Shown here piece after piece: positions 25,643 through 35,503 of a stretch of DNA of 63,315 nucleotides. The stretch is taken from contig CAWUXE010000017.1 of NCBI GenBank assembly GCA_963926475.1, forward strand, positions 1 through 63,315, read 5' to 3'. The notes under the pieces are model-generated. The model was not told where the DNA came from and searched no databases. It was given only the letters and a program-made list of their open reading frames with translations. Each line of letters begins with the position of its first letter. Position 1 is the first letter of the stretch. The position numbers were made by a program, and so were the translations under genes. Source of the DNA: UBA2040 sp002384725 (GTDB taxonomy: Bacteria; Bacteroidota; Bacteroidia; Flavobacteriales_D; Crocinitomicaceae).

Positions 25643-26044
25643 TTATTTCTTAATTATTTCAACTTCAGAGACTGAAATTACAGCATCCGCAGTACAACTT
25701 TCTGGCGAAGGCGCACGACTCGGAGCAAAATTAAATTTAATCAACAAACCTTCTTTGTGGTATTGCTTATCCAAGTTTACGGGATATGCCGTTGAATACA
25801 AATCAGCATTTATCATTTCAATTTGCACTGGGCAACCTGACTTGTTCAAACGAACAGTTCCTTGAATTCCCATCATGTCCTCTTCACTTGCTGGACGTGA
25901 CTGAGTTGGAGCAGCATTTTCTTCTTCGCTAATTGACTTTACGGCAGTTGGTGCTTTTGCCAGCATTTTTTCTCCTTTTCTTTCTTTCATGTTTGCACAT
26001 GAAGCTAAAACAACCAAACTTGATATAAATAATACTCTTACCAT
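25643..26044 (-). CDS. Small lipoprotein with TonB-C-like region
   Basis: 133 residues, lipobox LVVLASC (Cys16), a low-complexity linker rich in Glu, Ala and Pro, then a compact domain GIQGTVRLNKSGCPVQIEMI...ISVSEVEIIKK. No family recognised with certainty; the pattern is that of a short secreted beta domain. Monocistronic, divergent from the transglutaminase-like gene. Confidence 0.65.
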   Translation of the reverse strand: MVRVLFISSLVVLASCANMKERKGEKMLAKAPTAVKSISEEENAAPTQSRPASEEDMMGIQGTVRLNKSGCPVQIEMINADLYSTAYPVNLDKQYHKEGLLIKFNFAPSRAPSPESCTADAVISVSEVEIIKK

Positions 26045-26131
26045 GACTTTTTCCTTTTAACTATGCGATTTACGTGCCAAAATACAATTTTCTAATGAAC
26101 TAAGGCAATTACGGACTTCTTTAAAACTAAA

Positions 26132-26158
26132 AAAGAGGCCTCAACCGAGAACCTCTTT
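26132..26158 (-). terminator. Hairpin with minus-strand T-run in a divergent gap
   Basis: AAAGAGG and CCTCTTT pair around a 13-nt loop; on the minus strand the stem is followed by TTTTTTAG. It stands upstream, not downstream, of both flanking genes. It would fit an attenuator or the end of an unannotated small transcript from 26160-26350. The 310-bp gap holds no gene I can support. Confidence 0.5.
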
Positions 26159-26342
26159 CATATGCATTAATAACCTGTAGATTGAAATCAATGACACGTA
26201 TTATAACGGGAGAAAGATTAATAAGTTTCATCATTTTTTGTTAATCCTTGAATCATACCCAAAAATCGGCCCGTTAACGCTAATTAACAACTTGACTTTT
26301 AAAAGTTAAGCAGGATCTGATTTTTCACTTTGTCTTTACCTC

Positions 26343-26350
26343 TATTTTTG
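26343..26350 (+). promoter_or_regulatory. Promoter -7 element (TATTTTTG) of the transglutaminase-like gene
   Basis: TATTTTTG fits TAnnTTTG but ends only 4 bp before ATG 26355. Transcription would begin at about 26356-26358. Translation then more likely starts at the next ATG, 26364, from a nearly leaderless mRNA. Confidence 0.5.
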
Positions 26351-26354
26351 TTCC

Positions 26355-27230
26355 ATGGCTCGCATGAATCATTTACAAGCTTTAGTTCGTTTGGTGGAAG
26401 ACCCAGATGAAGTCGTTTATACTCATGTCCGTGATCAACTGTTGAACTATGGTCTAGAAGCTATCCCTTTTTTAGAAATATCTTGGGAGAAAGAAGATTG
26501 GGGGCTGTTGTTCCAAAGTCGGATTGAAACGATCATTCAAGACATTCAAGTTCGCGATATTTCCAATGGATTGGGCTCTTGGGTCAATTCGGAAGAGAAA
26601 GACTTACTCACCGGAGCTATTGCTATCGCTCGTTATCAATATCCTTCCTTAAACGAGGAAAAAGTGCGCAAAGATTTGAAGAAAATCACCCAAGACGTTT
26701 GGCTAGAAATAAGTCAGAAGAACACGGCACTCGAAAAAGTGCGCATCATGAACAAGATATTCTTCGGAACGCACAAATTTAGAGGAAATTCGAAAGATTT
26801 TCATGCACCGGCCAATTCATGTATCAATACTGTACTGGAAAACCGAAAAGGGAACCCGCTTAGCTTAAGTCTTATCTATAGTATTGTGGCTCAAAACATT
26901 GGAATGCCTATTTACGGTGTCAACTTGCCGAATCATTTCATTTTGGCGTACATGGACGAGCACAGAATCAAGCACGAAAACGGTACAGCAAAATCGCATG
27001 GTGTTTTGTTTTACATCAATCCTTTTTCGAAAGGAAGTCTGTTTGACGAAGATGAAATAGACGAATTTATTACCTCTTTGAATTTACCTGCCGATCGTGA
27101 ATTTTACGAACCTTGTTCCAATTCTAGTATTCTTCGTCGTATGTTGACGAATTTAATTGCCGCCTTCAAAGAGGCTGGAGCAGCTGATAAAGTTAAAGAA
27201 TTGACTGATTTACGTGAGATTTTAGAATAG
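26355..27230 (+). CDS. SirB1-type transglutaminase-like protein
   Basis: 291 residues (288 if ATG 26364 is used). The core NSCINTVLENRKGNPLSLSL and IYGVNLPNHFILAYMD, with a Cys-His pair, matches the SirB1 N-terminal/transglutaminase-like family (PF13369). Helical repeats follow. Biochemical role unknown; the family is widespread and often next to unrelated genes. Convergent with dnaE, with 5 bp between stops. Confidence 0.82.
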   Translation: MARMNHLQALVRLVEDPDEVVYTHVRDQLLNYGLEAIPFLEISWEKEDWGLLFQSRIETIIQDIQVRDISNGLGSWVNSEEKDLLTGAIAIARYQYPSLNEEKVRKDLKKITQDVWLEISQKNTALEKVRIMNKIFFGTHKFRGNSKDFHAPANSCINTVLENRKGNPLSLSLIYSIVAQNIGMPIYGVNLPNHFILAYMDEHRIKHENGTAKSHGVLFYINPFSKGSLFDEDEIDEFITSLNLPADREFYEPCSNSSILRRMLTNLIAAFKEAGAADKVKELTDLREILE

Positions 27231-27235
27231 AGCTT

Positions 27236-30200
27236 CTAATTCATCTCTACTTCCACATCAAATTTCTTGATTTCTCTGAAAAAGGCTAGACTTGGATCTA
27301 TTTTCATGCTTTTTGAAGGCATTTTCAAAGAAACTTTTGATGCTTCATCGTAGACAGTGAAATTCAGATGGCAATGCCCTTCGTTGTTCAGACATAATTT
27401 CATCAAATCGCTAATCATCATTTGGTCGAGATTACGAACGTCCACTTTTACATTGATCTCCTTGGCTTTCTTCTCCTTTAATTCGCTTAATAACATGATG
27501 TTATGTATCACGAACTCATATTTGTTTCGACGAAAAGGAATCTCAATCCGACCTGAAATAGCCAAATAATTGTTCTCGCCAATAAAATGTTTGTACTTGT
27601 GATAGTTCTCTTGCCAAAACATAAGTTCGTAGGTGTCTTGATAATCTTCAATGATTAACTTCCCGAACTCATTTCCATTTTTCGAAATCCGATGTTCTGC
27701 CAAGCCAGTAACACAGGCAAAAGTCATCTCTTTCCCTTTATTTTCCTCAAAATCCTTGAGCATACTAACGTTTCCTTTGCAGAAACTATCAATTTCCATT
27801 TTGAAATCGTCGAGCGGATGACCTGAAATATAAATACCAACTACCTCTCGTTCCCTGTTCAATTTGTAGGTACTACTCCACTCCGGCGCCTCAGGAACCA
27901 GTGGCTCAGGTATAGCAGTTCCTGTAGCTTCGCCGAACATAGAAACTTGCGACGAGTTCATACTTTCTTGGTAATTCACACCAAATTTTACCGCATTTTC
28001 CAAGAAGGAACGTTGATTACCATCTTCTTGAAAATACTGCGCCCGATGAATTTTTGGAAAAGCATCAAATCCACCCGCATAGGCCAAGCTTTCCATGGCT
28101 TTTTTGTTACACAGCCGTAAGTTGACGCGTTTTGTAAAGTCGAAAATATTCTCGAATGGTCCGTTTTCAGTGCGTTCAGCTATAATATTATCCACAGGGC
28201 CATTTCCTAATCCTTTGATAGCACCCATCCCAAATCGCAAATCGTTTTTTACATTTACGGCGAAATGATAGTTCGATTCATTGACATCTGGACCAAGAAC
28301 ATTGATACCCATTCTGCGGCATTCTTCCATGAAAAACGTCACTTTTTTGATGTCATTCATGTTATTGGAGAGAACAGAAGCCATGTATTCTTCCGGATAA
28401 TTCGCTTTCAGATAAGCGGTTTGATACGCCACCCAGGCATAACAAGTAGAGTGTGATTTATTGAAGGCGTAGGATGCAAAGGCTTCCCAATCCTTCCATA
28501 TTTTCTCTAATTTATCAGGATCATGACCTTTTTCTTTACCGTTTCCAATAAATTCAGGTTTCATTTTATCCAGAACGGCTATTTGCTTCTTACCCATTGC
28601 TTTACGTAAGGTATCAGCTTGACCTTTTGTAAATCCCGCTAACTTTTGAGAAAGCAACATTACTTGCTCTTGATAAACAGTAATTCCGTAGGTTTCAGTC
28701 AAATACTCTTCGCAATCGGCTATGTCGTAAATAATTTCTTCCTCACCGTGTTTACGTTTTACGAAAGATTCAATGTACTCCATAGGGCCTGGACGATACA
28801 GGGCATTCATAGCAATTAAATCTTCGAAAACGGTTGGTTTTAAATCGCGTAGATGTTTCTGCATTCCAGCAGATTCGTATTGGAAAATACCGACCGTTTC
28901 GCCTCTTTGGAATAATTCGTAGGTTGTTTCATCGTCGAGGGGAATCTTTTCAATGTCTATATCGATGCCATGCCGTTCCTTAATCAACTTAACAGAATGC
29001 TTAATCAGTGTTAAAGTGCTCAAGCCCAAGAAGTCCATCTTAAGCAATCCTGCTTCTTCGGCAACCGAGTTATCATATTGCGTACAGTACATTTCCGAAT
29101 CCTTTGCCAAAGCAACTGGAACGTAATCTGTAATATCTCCAGGTGTAATAATGACCCCACAAGCGTGAATTCCCGTATTCCGAACGCAACCTTCAACATC
29201 TTTGGCTTTTTGAATCACTTTTGCAGCTGGTTGGTTGGAAGCTGCAATATCTCTTAAGGCTTTCGCCTTCGTGAAATCTTCTTGATTTTTCAGAGCATCG
29301 GCCAATTCAGCTTCAGAAAAGGCGAACATTTTCTTTAACGACAAGGAAGAGACCATGTTGGACAATTGCGTCGCTTCGTTCAATGGTAAATTCAAAACCC
29401 TCGAAGTATCGCGCAAAGACGACTTTGCCGCCATCGTTCCGTAAGTAATAATTTGTGCTACTTGATTGCTACCGTATTTGTTAATCACATAGTCGATCAC
29501 TCGTCCACGACCTTCATCATCAAAATCGATATCGATATCGGGCATGGAAATACGTTCGGGATTAAGAAAACGCTCAAATAGCAAATTGTATTTCAATGGG
29601 TCTATGTTGGTAATTCCATTGCAATAGGCGACAACCGATCCAGCTGCTGACCCACGTCCTGGCCCAACGACAACATCCATTCTTCGGGCAGCGTGACAAA
29701 AATCTTGAACAATCAAGAAATAACCGGGATAACCCGTATTCGCAACAGTTTGAAGTTCAAAATCAATTCGTTCACGTATTTCTTCCGTAATTTCTGCATA
29801 GCGATCCTTTGCTCCTTCGTACGTTAAATGACGCAAATAATTGTTCTCACCTCGTTTTCCTCCATCCGTTTCGTCTTCGGCATCCTTGAATTCTTCTGGA
29901 ATGTCGAAGGCAGGAAGCAATACCTCTCTTGCCAAGGCATAGGGCTCAATTTTCGCAATTAAATCTTCAATGTTTAAAATCGCTTCTGGTAGATCCAAAA
30001 ACAATTCCTTCATTTCGTCAGACGATTTAAAATAGAACTCTTCATTTTCTAAACCGTAACGAAACCCTCTACCACGACCAATGGGCGTAGAAACCAACTC
30101 ATTGTCACGAAGACACAGCAAAATATCGTGCGATTCAGCGTCGGTTTTATCGAGATAATAGGTGTTGTTAGTGGCAATAAGATTGACCTTGTGCTTTTCT

Positions 30201-31591
30201 GCAAAACGAAGAAGTACTTCGTTCGCTCGCTTTTCATCTTCTTGTCCGTGGCGCATGATTTCCAAGTAAAAATCATCTTGAAATTGCTCTTTCCACCACA
30301 AAAGTGATTCTTCGGCTTGATTTTCACCCAGATTCAGAATCATGTTTGGTATTTCCCCTGTTAAATTTCCTGATAAGCAAATTAAGTCGCCTTTATACTG
30401 TTCGATTAGTTTTTTATCGATACGAGGAACATAATAGAACCCTTTAGTAAAGGCAATAGACGAAAGCTTGATCAGGTTTTGATATCCTTTTTTATTTTTC
30501 GCCAAAAGCACGACTGTACTGCCATTGTCTTTTACAGATTTGTTTAAATGATCTTCACAAACATTGGCTTCGTATCCAATAATTGGCAATAATTCTTCAT
30601 CATCAAAAGGTTCGTTATTCTCTTCGGCTTCTTTTCTTTTGGCGCTAATTCCTTTATTATGGATAGAAATCGCTTTTTCGAAATGGAAAGCCGCCATCAT
30701 GTTGCCCTTATCGGTAAGCGCAACAGCCTTCATTTTATTGTCGATTGCTTTATTCACCATACCCTTCACATCACTCGTAGATTGGAGAATGGAAAACTGA
30801 GAGTGGTTGTGCAAATGAACAAATGGAGCATCAGCTAGTGCGATTCGGGCTTCTTTCTTTTCGACAGAATCTAGACTACTTTCGGTAGACTCTTTTAGCT
30901 TATCACTCGCTTCTTTTAAATTGACATGATTTAAACCATACGGACCAATGATGTCGATGTGAGCCGTTTTAAAATCAGTAAAATATTCTTTTTCGACTTC
31001 TAACTCTTCAGGAGTGAAAACTTCGCGGCGAACCAGTTCAAAGAAACAACGCGCAGTTGCTTCCACATCGGCTGTTGCATTATGCGCTTCGTTGAAAGGT
31101 ATTTCAAATAAAAACTTATGAAGCTCCGTCAGTGTCGGTAATTTCCATTTACCACCACGTCCGCCAGGAATCTGACACATTTCGGCTGTAACTTCTGTAC
31201 AGGTGTCCAAAACAGGCATTTTAAGCATGTTCGACTCAAAACCTGCCCGAATCATTTCTGATCCCATGATGTTGAGATCGAACTTGAGGTTTTGCCCTAC
31301 CACGAATTTCGCTTTACCAAGTGCAATCTCAAATTCAGCGAGCATTTCTGCCATCGAAACACCCTCTTGTTCGGCTAGGGCAGTTGAAATTCCGTGAATC
31401 CGTTCCGCATCGTAAGGAATATCGAAACCATCAGGACGAATAAGGAAATCCCTGTGTTCGACCAAATGTCCCAATTCATCATGCACCTGCCAAGCAATCT
31501 GTATGGCGCGTGGCCAATTGTCCAAATCGCTGATTGGGGCATTCCAGTTTTTAGGTAAACCGGTCGTTTCTGTATCGAAAATAATGTACAT
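27236..31591 (-). CDS. dnaE: DNA polymerase III alpha subunit with fused N-terminal DEDD exonuclease
   Basis: 1451 residues. Residues 1-190 are a DnaQ-like exonuclease (FDTETTGLP 5-13, GQNLKFDLNIMG, HNATADVEATARC: all DEDDh positions visible). The alpha subunit follows: PHP domain from about 258 (FVHLHNHSQFSILQ), polymerase core with VVGPGRGSAAGSVVAYCNG and the catalytic MPDIDIDFDDEGR, then the finger, HhH and OB-fold regions. The fusion, with proofreading and synthesis on one chain, is known in Flavobacteriia. Chromosomal replicase. Single-gene unit. Confidence 0.96.
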   Translation of the reverse strand: MYIIFDTETTGLPKNWNAPISDLDNWPRAIQIAWQVHDELGHLVEHRDFLIRPDGFDIPYDAERIHGISTALAEQEGVSMAEMLAEFEIALGKAKFVVGQNLKFDLNIMGSEMIRAGFESNMLKMPVLDTCTEVTAEMCQIPGGRGGKWKLPTLTELHKFLFEIPFNEAHNATADVEATARCFFELVRREVFTPEELEVEKEYFTDFKTAHIDIIGPYGLNHVNLKEASDKLKESTESSLDSVEKKEARIALADAPFVHLHNHSQFSILQSTSDVKGMVNKAIDNKMKAVALTDKGNMMAAFHFEKAISIHNKGISAKRKEAEENNEPFDDEELLPIIGYEANVCEDHLNKSVKDNGSTVVLLAKNKKGYQNLIKLSSIAFTKGFYYVPRIDKKLIEQYKGDLICLSGNLTGEIPNMILNLGENQAEESLLWWKEQFQDDFYLEIMRHGQEDEKRANEVLLRFAEKHKVNLIATNNTYYLDKTDAESHDILLCLRDNELVSTPIGRGRGFRYGLENEEFYFKSSDEMKELFLDLPEAILNIEDLIAKIEPYALAREVLLPAFDIPEEFKDAEDETDGGKRGENNYLRHLTYEGAKDRYAEITEEIRERIDFELQTVANTGYPGYFLIVQDFCHAARRMDVVVGPGRGSAAGSVVAYCNGITNIDPLKYNLLFERFLNPERISMPDIDIDFDDEGRGRVIDYVINKYGSNQVAQIITYGTMAAKSSLRDTSRVLNLPLNEATQLSNMVSSLSLKKMFAFSEAELADALKNQEDFTKAKALRDIAASNQPAAKVIQKAKDVEGCVRNTGIHACGVIITPGDITDYVPVALAKDSEMYCTQYDNSVAEEAGLLKMDFLGLSTLTLIKHSVKLIKERHGIDIDIEKIPLDDETTYELFQRGETVGIFQYESAGMQKHLRDLKPTVFEDLIAMNALYRPGPMEYIESFVKRKHGEEEIIYDIADCEEYLTETYGITVYQEQVMLLSQKLAGFTKGQADTLRKAMGKKQIAVLDKMKPEFIGNGKEKGHDPDKLEKIWKDWEAFASYAFNKSHSTCYAWVAYQTAYLKANYPEEYMASVLSNNMNDIKKVTFFMEECRRMGINVLGPDVNESNYHFAVNVKNDLRFGMGAIKGLGNGPVDNIIAERTENGPFENIFDFTKRVNLRLCNKKAMESLAYAGGFDAFPKIHRAQYFQEDGNQRSFLENAVKFGVNYQESMNSSQVSMFGEATGTAIPEPLVPEAPEWSSTYKLNREREVVGIYISGHPLDDFKMEIDSFCKGNVSMLKDFEENKGKEMTFACVTGLAEHRISKNGNEFGKLIIEDYQDTYELMFWQENYHKYKHFIGENNYLAISGRIEIPFRRNKYEFVIHNIMLLSELKEKKAKEINVKVDVRNLDQMMISDLMKLCLNNEGHCHLNFTVYDEASKVSLKMPSKSMKIDPSLAFFREIKKFDVEVEMN

Positions 31592-31760
31592 CTTGCTGAA
31601 AAATTGAGAACTTTAAAGATAGCAGAAATGGTTTTGTAATCCTTCAAATATAGCCGTGACAATCGAATAGTTTTCAACAGAAAATTCACGATTTTAAGTG
31701 CAGAGTTTGTTGGTCACGACCTTTATAGATGCAGGGATAATCAATAAACTTTTTAGTAAA

Positions 31761-32204
31761 TTAATACGTAGGGTTGTCTGTTTTGACTTTTTCACCATCG
31801 ACTGGTTCGCTAGCAACCGTTCCTTTAATTCGTAGTTCTTTTGTTGGCGCATTGATTGCATTGGAAATAATGATCACATTTTTGGCAATGCCGCCAGTTC
31901 TTTTGGTGTCGTAACGTACTTCGATAACTCCTTTTCCACCTGGTAAAATCGGTTCTTTCAACCATGACGGAACGGCACAACCACACGATTTTTTGGCATC
32001 TACAATAATCAAGTCTTCATTGCCTGTATTGCTGAATTGAAAAGTACACAAACCGTTTGCACCTTGCTTTATGTTTCCATAATCATGCGTCAATTTCACA
32101 AATTCAATTTTCGCCCCTTTCTCCACTTGCGCATTTAAGCTACTTGTCATCCCGATGGAGAATAAGAAAGACAAAATCATTAATACCTTTTTCGTACTGT
32201 ACAT
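31761..32204 (-). CDS. Secreted DUF1573 protein (copy 1)
   Basis: 147 residues; signal peptide ending SLNAQ. DUF1573/ASH-like beta-sandwich: FVKLTHDYGNIKQGANG, KKSCGCAVPSW and RYDTKRTGGIAKNVII are family hallmarks. Paralogue of the gene at 32423, about 60% identical by eye, 220 bp apart on the same strand. Role unknown; probably periplasmic or surface exposed. Confidence 0.85.
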   Translation of the reverse strand: MYSTKKVLMILSFLFSIGMTSSLNAQVEKGAKIEFVKLTHDYGNIKQGANGLCTFQFSNTGNEDLIIVDAKKSCGCAVPSWLKEPILPGGKGVIEVRYDTKRTGGIAKNVIIISNAINAPTKELRIKGTVASEPVDGEKVKTDNPTY

Positions 32205-32354
32205 TTTAAGTGAGTAAATAATTACCTGAATTTAAGTCAAAATAAAACTCCTTTTTATAGATTAACCTTGAATTAACATCTGTCTTAATTTATTGTTAAT
32301 CAAATTCTTCTCTCGATATAACGGCAATGAATCCTCAAAAAGTTTAGACAAGAA

Positions 32355-32387
32355 AAAATCCCGCTTCGAATAAATCGAAAGCGGGAT
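32355..32387 (-). terminator. Terminator between the two DUF1573 genes
   Basis: ATCCCGCTTCGA and TCGAAAGCGGGAT pair around ATAAA with one bulge; AT-rich flanks. Ends the transcript of copy 2, so the paralogues are separate units. Confidence 0.7.
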
Positions 32388-32422
32388 CAATACTATTTTA
32401 TGATCGCGAAATATAGCCGATA

Positions 32423-32857
32423 TTAATTAGCTGGACCCGTTTTGTTTACCGGAGTGCCATTTGCTGGAGCTGCAGATACGATCCCTTTAATTCGTATAAC
32501 TTTTGTTGGTTCATTGATTGCGTTAGAAGTGATTGTTACACTTTTAGCAATAGCACCTGGACGTTTTGTATCGTACTTTACAGTGATTTGAGCTGTTGCA
32601 CCTGGAGCAAGAGGTTCTCTCGGCCAAGTAGGAACAGTGCAACCACAAGATCCTTTCGCATTCGAAATAATCAAAGGAGCATCACCTGTATTGGTAAAGT
32701 CAAAAGTACAAGAACCGTCACCACCATACTTTACAGTACCGTAATCGTGCGTTTCTTTTTTAAATTCAATTTTTGCCCCTGTTTCAACTTGTGCATAAAT
32801 GTTTGTAGTGAAAATACCTGCTGCCACTACCACCAAAGAAAGAAAGAATTTTTTCAT
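32423..32857 (-). CDS. Secreted DUF1573 protein (copy 2)
   Basis: 144 residues; signal peptide ending NIYAQ. Same domain as copy 1: FKKETHDYGTVKYGGDGSC, AKGSCGCTVPTWPREPLAPG and KYDTKRPGAIAKSVTI. The CGC motif may form a disulfide. A tandem duplication explains the pair. Followed by its own terminator. Confidence 0.87.
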   Translation of the reverse strand: MKKFFLSLVVVAAGIFTTNIYAQVETGAKIEFKKETHDYGTVKYGGDGSCTFDFTNTGDAPLIISNAKGSCGCTVPTWPREPLAPGATAQITVKYDTKRPGAIAKSVTITSNAINEPTKVIRIKGIVSAAPANGTPVNKTGPAN

Positions 32858-32967
32858 AATATTATTTTTTTGAAAGTTTTTTTGTTCCGAGCTAAGATAA
32901 TAGCATTTGTAAAAGGTTTCTCAGGTTTAACAAAGTATTAACAAACTTGAAGTTTGATTAAGAATGA

Positions 32968-33531
32968 TTAATTGTTTTTCATTATCCATTCATCAAACGA
33001 CAAGTGATTGTTTTTTAGCCTCTTGCGAATGCCTTCTCGTTTTTCTTTGTCCATACTTGGATTCTCATCGAGCAACATCGTATAATATTTACGAACCATA
33101 GCACTATCTCTAGGTTCCACAATTGCATCATACGTTGCTCCTTGCGATTCTAGTACCCCAGCTCTGTTTTTATATTTCGGGTACATTTCCAAAATAGTAT
33201 CCGAGTAATCAATGGAATATTGAGGTGCTTGTAAGTTCAAAAACATCCATTGGACTTTATCTAGACAAACCGGAGAGTATTTATCTTCCGGATAGGCTCT
33301 GTAATAATCCAAATGGCGATTGATGTATTCAATTTGATGCAGACTTTCAATCTTAACGCCATTTTTCTGCATCATGCGAAGCGAATCCTCCATTTGAGTG
33401 AGAGATGCTTTCAATTCACTTTTAGAAAGTTTGGGAACTACTTTGTCTTTCTCGTTTGAATTCCCTCCACAAGACTGCAGACATAATCCAGCAGCCAAAC
33501 ATACCATTCCAAACCAATAACTTCTACTCAT
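32968..33531 (-). CDS. Lipoprotein, helical, function unknown
   Basis: 187 residues, lipobox LCLQSCGG. The mature part is helical and contains a TPR-like arrangement (YINRHLDYYRAYPEDKYSPV, then YSIDYSDTILEMYPKYKNRA). It starts 3 bp after the peptide deformylase stop, so it is co-transcribed with def. No family name. Confidence 0.7.
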   Translation of the reverse strand: MSRSYWFGMVCLAAGLCLQSCGGNSNEKDKVVPKLSKSELKASLTQMEDSLRMMQKNGVKIESLHQIEYINRHLDYYRAYPEDKYSPVCLDKVQWMFLNLQAPQYSIDYSDTILEMYPKYKNRAGVLESQGATYDAIVEPRDSAMVRKYYTMLLDENPSMDKEKREGIRKRLKNNHLSFDEWIMKNN

Positions 33532-33534
33532 GTT

Positions 33535-34125
33535 CTAACGTTTTTTATTAGGAAATTTCATTCTGTAATCGACTTCAACCTCCCCTTTTGATATATTTTG
33601 AAGTTTTTTTGTCAATAATTTACGTTTCAAAGTTGATAGATGATCTGTAAACAGAACTCCATCCACATGATCATATTCATGCTGAATAATACGAGCCGCA
33701 TAGCCGTTGTACTCTTCAGCTTTCAACTCCCAATTCTCGTCATAATAGGTGATGTGAATCTTTTCTTTACGGAATATTTCTTCGCGGATTTTGGGGATTG
33801 ATAAACAACCTTCGTTGAATCCCCAATCTTCACCACTCTCGTCTTCAATAATAGGATTGATGAATACTTTCTTGAAATTCTCTAATCCTTCCGCCATGGG
33901 ATCCAACTCTTCCCCTTCTTCTACTTCGGCAAAAGGGGCTGCATCAACGATAAATAATCGGATAGATTTACCAATTTGTGGAGCTGCAAGACCAACACCT
34001 TGAGCATTATACATCGTCTCAAACATATTGGCAATCAACTCTTTTAGCTTCGGATAATCGTCGCCGATTTCCTCACCTTCTTTCTTTAAAATAGGGTCGC
34101 CATAGGCAACAATTGGTAAAATCAT
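33535..34125 (-). CDS. def: Peptide deformylase
   Basis: Removes the formyl group from nascent N-termini. 196 residues. All three motifs: GVGLAAPQIG (43-52), EGCLSIP (105-111, metal ligand Cys107) and QHEYDHVDG (148-156, ligands His149 and His153, catalytic Glu150). An acidic insertion (EVEEGEELDPMAEG) near residue 70 is typical of the Bacteroidota type. Upstream of ruvX it has about 70 bp of spacer. Confidence 0.95.
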   Translation of the reverse strand: MILPIVAYGDPILKKEGEEIGDDYPKLKELIANMFETMYNAQGVGLAAPQIGKSIRLFIVDAAPFAEVEEGEELDPMAEGLENFKKVFINPIIEDESGEDWGFNEGCLSIPKIREEIFRKEKIHITYYDENWELKAEEYNGYAARIIQHEYDHVDGVLFTDHLSTLKRKLLTKKLQNISKGEVEVDYRMKFPNKKR

Positions 34126-34196
34126 GGCGTAAATTTAAGTCAATTACGAAGTATTCAAAACAAAAAACTGTTAGAAATATTTAAAAATCGATAAGT

Positions 34197-34613
34197 CTAA
34201 CGTTTGTATTCGTCCAAATACGATTGAAGAATGATCGTCGCGCTTACTTTATCGATTATACCTTTGTCTTTTTTCACTTTTTTTGAACCGCCCATCATAG
34301 CGATCGTTTCGCTCGCCATTTTTGATGTGTAACGTTCGTCCATCATAACCACCTCTTTCGACGGAAACTGTTTTACCAATGCAGCTTTTAGCATTCTGAC
34401 ATTTTCACTGATATGCGTGTCTTCATTGTTCAAACGCTTTGGTTCGCCGAGCACGAGGGTGTCGACATTCTCTTTTTCGAACCATTTTTCAAGATAAACC
34501 ATGAGATTTCTAGACTCGACCGTTTCGTGACCAAAAGCAAAAATGCAATTCTCGTCCGTAATGGCAAGTCCTGTTCTTTTTAATCCGAAATCTATCGCTA
34601 TTGTTTTTGGCAT
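34197..34613 (-). CDS. ruvX: RuvX/YqgF Holliday-junction resolvase-like RNase H-fold protein
   Basis: 138 residues, the normal length. Motifs: IAIDFGLKRTGLA (5-17, first catalytic Asp), LGEPKRLN and MMDERYTSKMA (Glu and Arg conserved) and DKVSATIILQSYLDE at the C-terminus. Family members resolve recombination intermediates or process pre-16S rRNA (YqgF). Same strand as def. Confidence 0.9.
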   Translation of the reverse strand: MPKTIAIDFGLKRTGLAITDENCIFAFGHETVESRNLMVYLEKWFEKENVDTLVLGEPKRLNNEDTHISENVRMLKAALVKQFPSKEVVMMDERYTSKMASETIAMMGGSKKVKKDKGIIDKVSATIILQSYLDEYKR

Positions 34614-34667
34614 GGGTCAAATTTAGGATTTAAGTTGAATTTTCCCGACGGAATGAAATTCAATTGT

Positions 34668-34675
34668 TAATTTTG
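34668..34675 (+). promoter_or_regulatory. Promoter -7 element of dapD (TAATTTTG)
   Basis: Matches TAnnTTTG, 18 bp upstream of ATG 34694. It lies inside any longer reading of the dapD frame and so supports the later start. Confidence 0.55.
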
Positions 34676-34693
34676 CAATCTAATATCAACAAT

Positions 34694-35503
34694 ATGCGCT
34701 CAAAAATCGAAGAAGCCTGGGAAAATCGCTCCCTTTTGGAAAACCCAACCTACAGAACTGCAATAGAAACAGTAATTGAAGACCTAGACAAAGGAATTCT
34801 TCGTGTGGCTGAGCCGAATGAATTTGGTCATTGGACGGTGAATGAATGGGTCAAAAAGGCCGTAGTTATGTATTTCCCCATTCGTAAAATGGAAACTATT
34901 GAAGTCGGTCCTTTCGAATTTCACGACAAAATGGCTTTGAAAACGAACTACAAAGAATTAGGAGTTCGTGTTGTTCCTCACGCTGTAGCTCGATATGGTG
35001 CATTTATAGCACCTGGAGTAATCATGATGCCATCCTATATAAACATCGGTGCTTATGTTGATTCAGGAACCATGGTCGACACTTGGGCGACAGTTGGATC
35101 TTGCGCGCAGATTGGAAAAAACGTTCATTTGAGCGGTGGAGTTGGCATCGGTGGTGTGCTCGAACCCTTGCAAGCATCACCCGTAATTATTGAGGACGGA
35201 GCATTTATTGGATCGCGATGCATAGTTGTGGAAGGTGTTCACGTTGGAAAAGAAGCAGTTCTAGGAGCAAATGTCGTATTGACTATGTCGACGAAAATAA
35301 TTGACATTACGGGCAGCGAACCGATTGAAATGAAAGGCAAAGTTCCAGAAAGAAGCGTTGTGATACCAGGTTCTTACACGAAAAATTTTCCAGCAGGCGA
35401 ATTTCAAGTTCCTTGTGCTCTGATTATCGGAAAAAGAAAAGCGTCGACTGATTTGAAGACAAGTTTGAACGATGCTTTGCGAGAAAATGACGTAGCGGTT
35501 TAA
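34694..35503 (+). CDS. dapD: Tetrahydrodipicolinate N-succinyltransferase
   Basis: Lysine/meso-diaminopimelate pathway, succinyl branch. 269 residues from ATG 34694 (MRSKIEEAWENRSLLENP); a start at 34664 is excluded by the promoter. Left-handed beta-helix hexapeptides are obvious in the middle (GAFIAPGVIMMPSYINIGAY, DSGTMVDTWATVGSCAQIG, GGVGIGGVLEPLQASPVIIE). Overlaps a convergent small gene by 4 bp. Confidence 0.95.
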   Translation: MRSKIEEAWENRSLLENPTYRTAIETVIEDLDKGILRVAEPNEFGHWTVNEWVKKAVVMYFPIRKMETIEVGPFEFHDKMALKTNYKELGVRVVPHAVARYGAFIAPGVIMMPSYINIGAYVDSGTMVDTWATVGSCAQIGKNVHLSGGVGIGGVLEPLQASPVIIEDGAFIGSRCIVVEGVHVGKEAVLGANVVLTMSTKIIDITGSEPIEMKGKVPERSVVIPGSYTKNFPAGEFQVPCALIIGKRKASTDLKTSLNDALRENDVAV

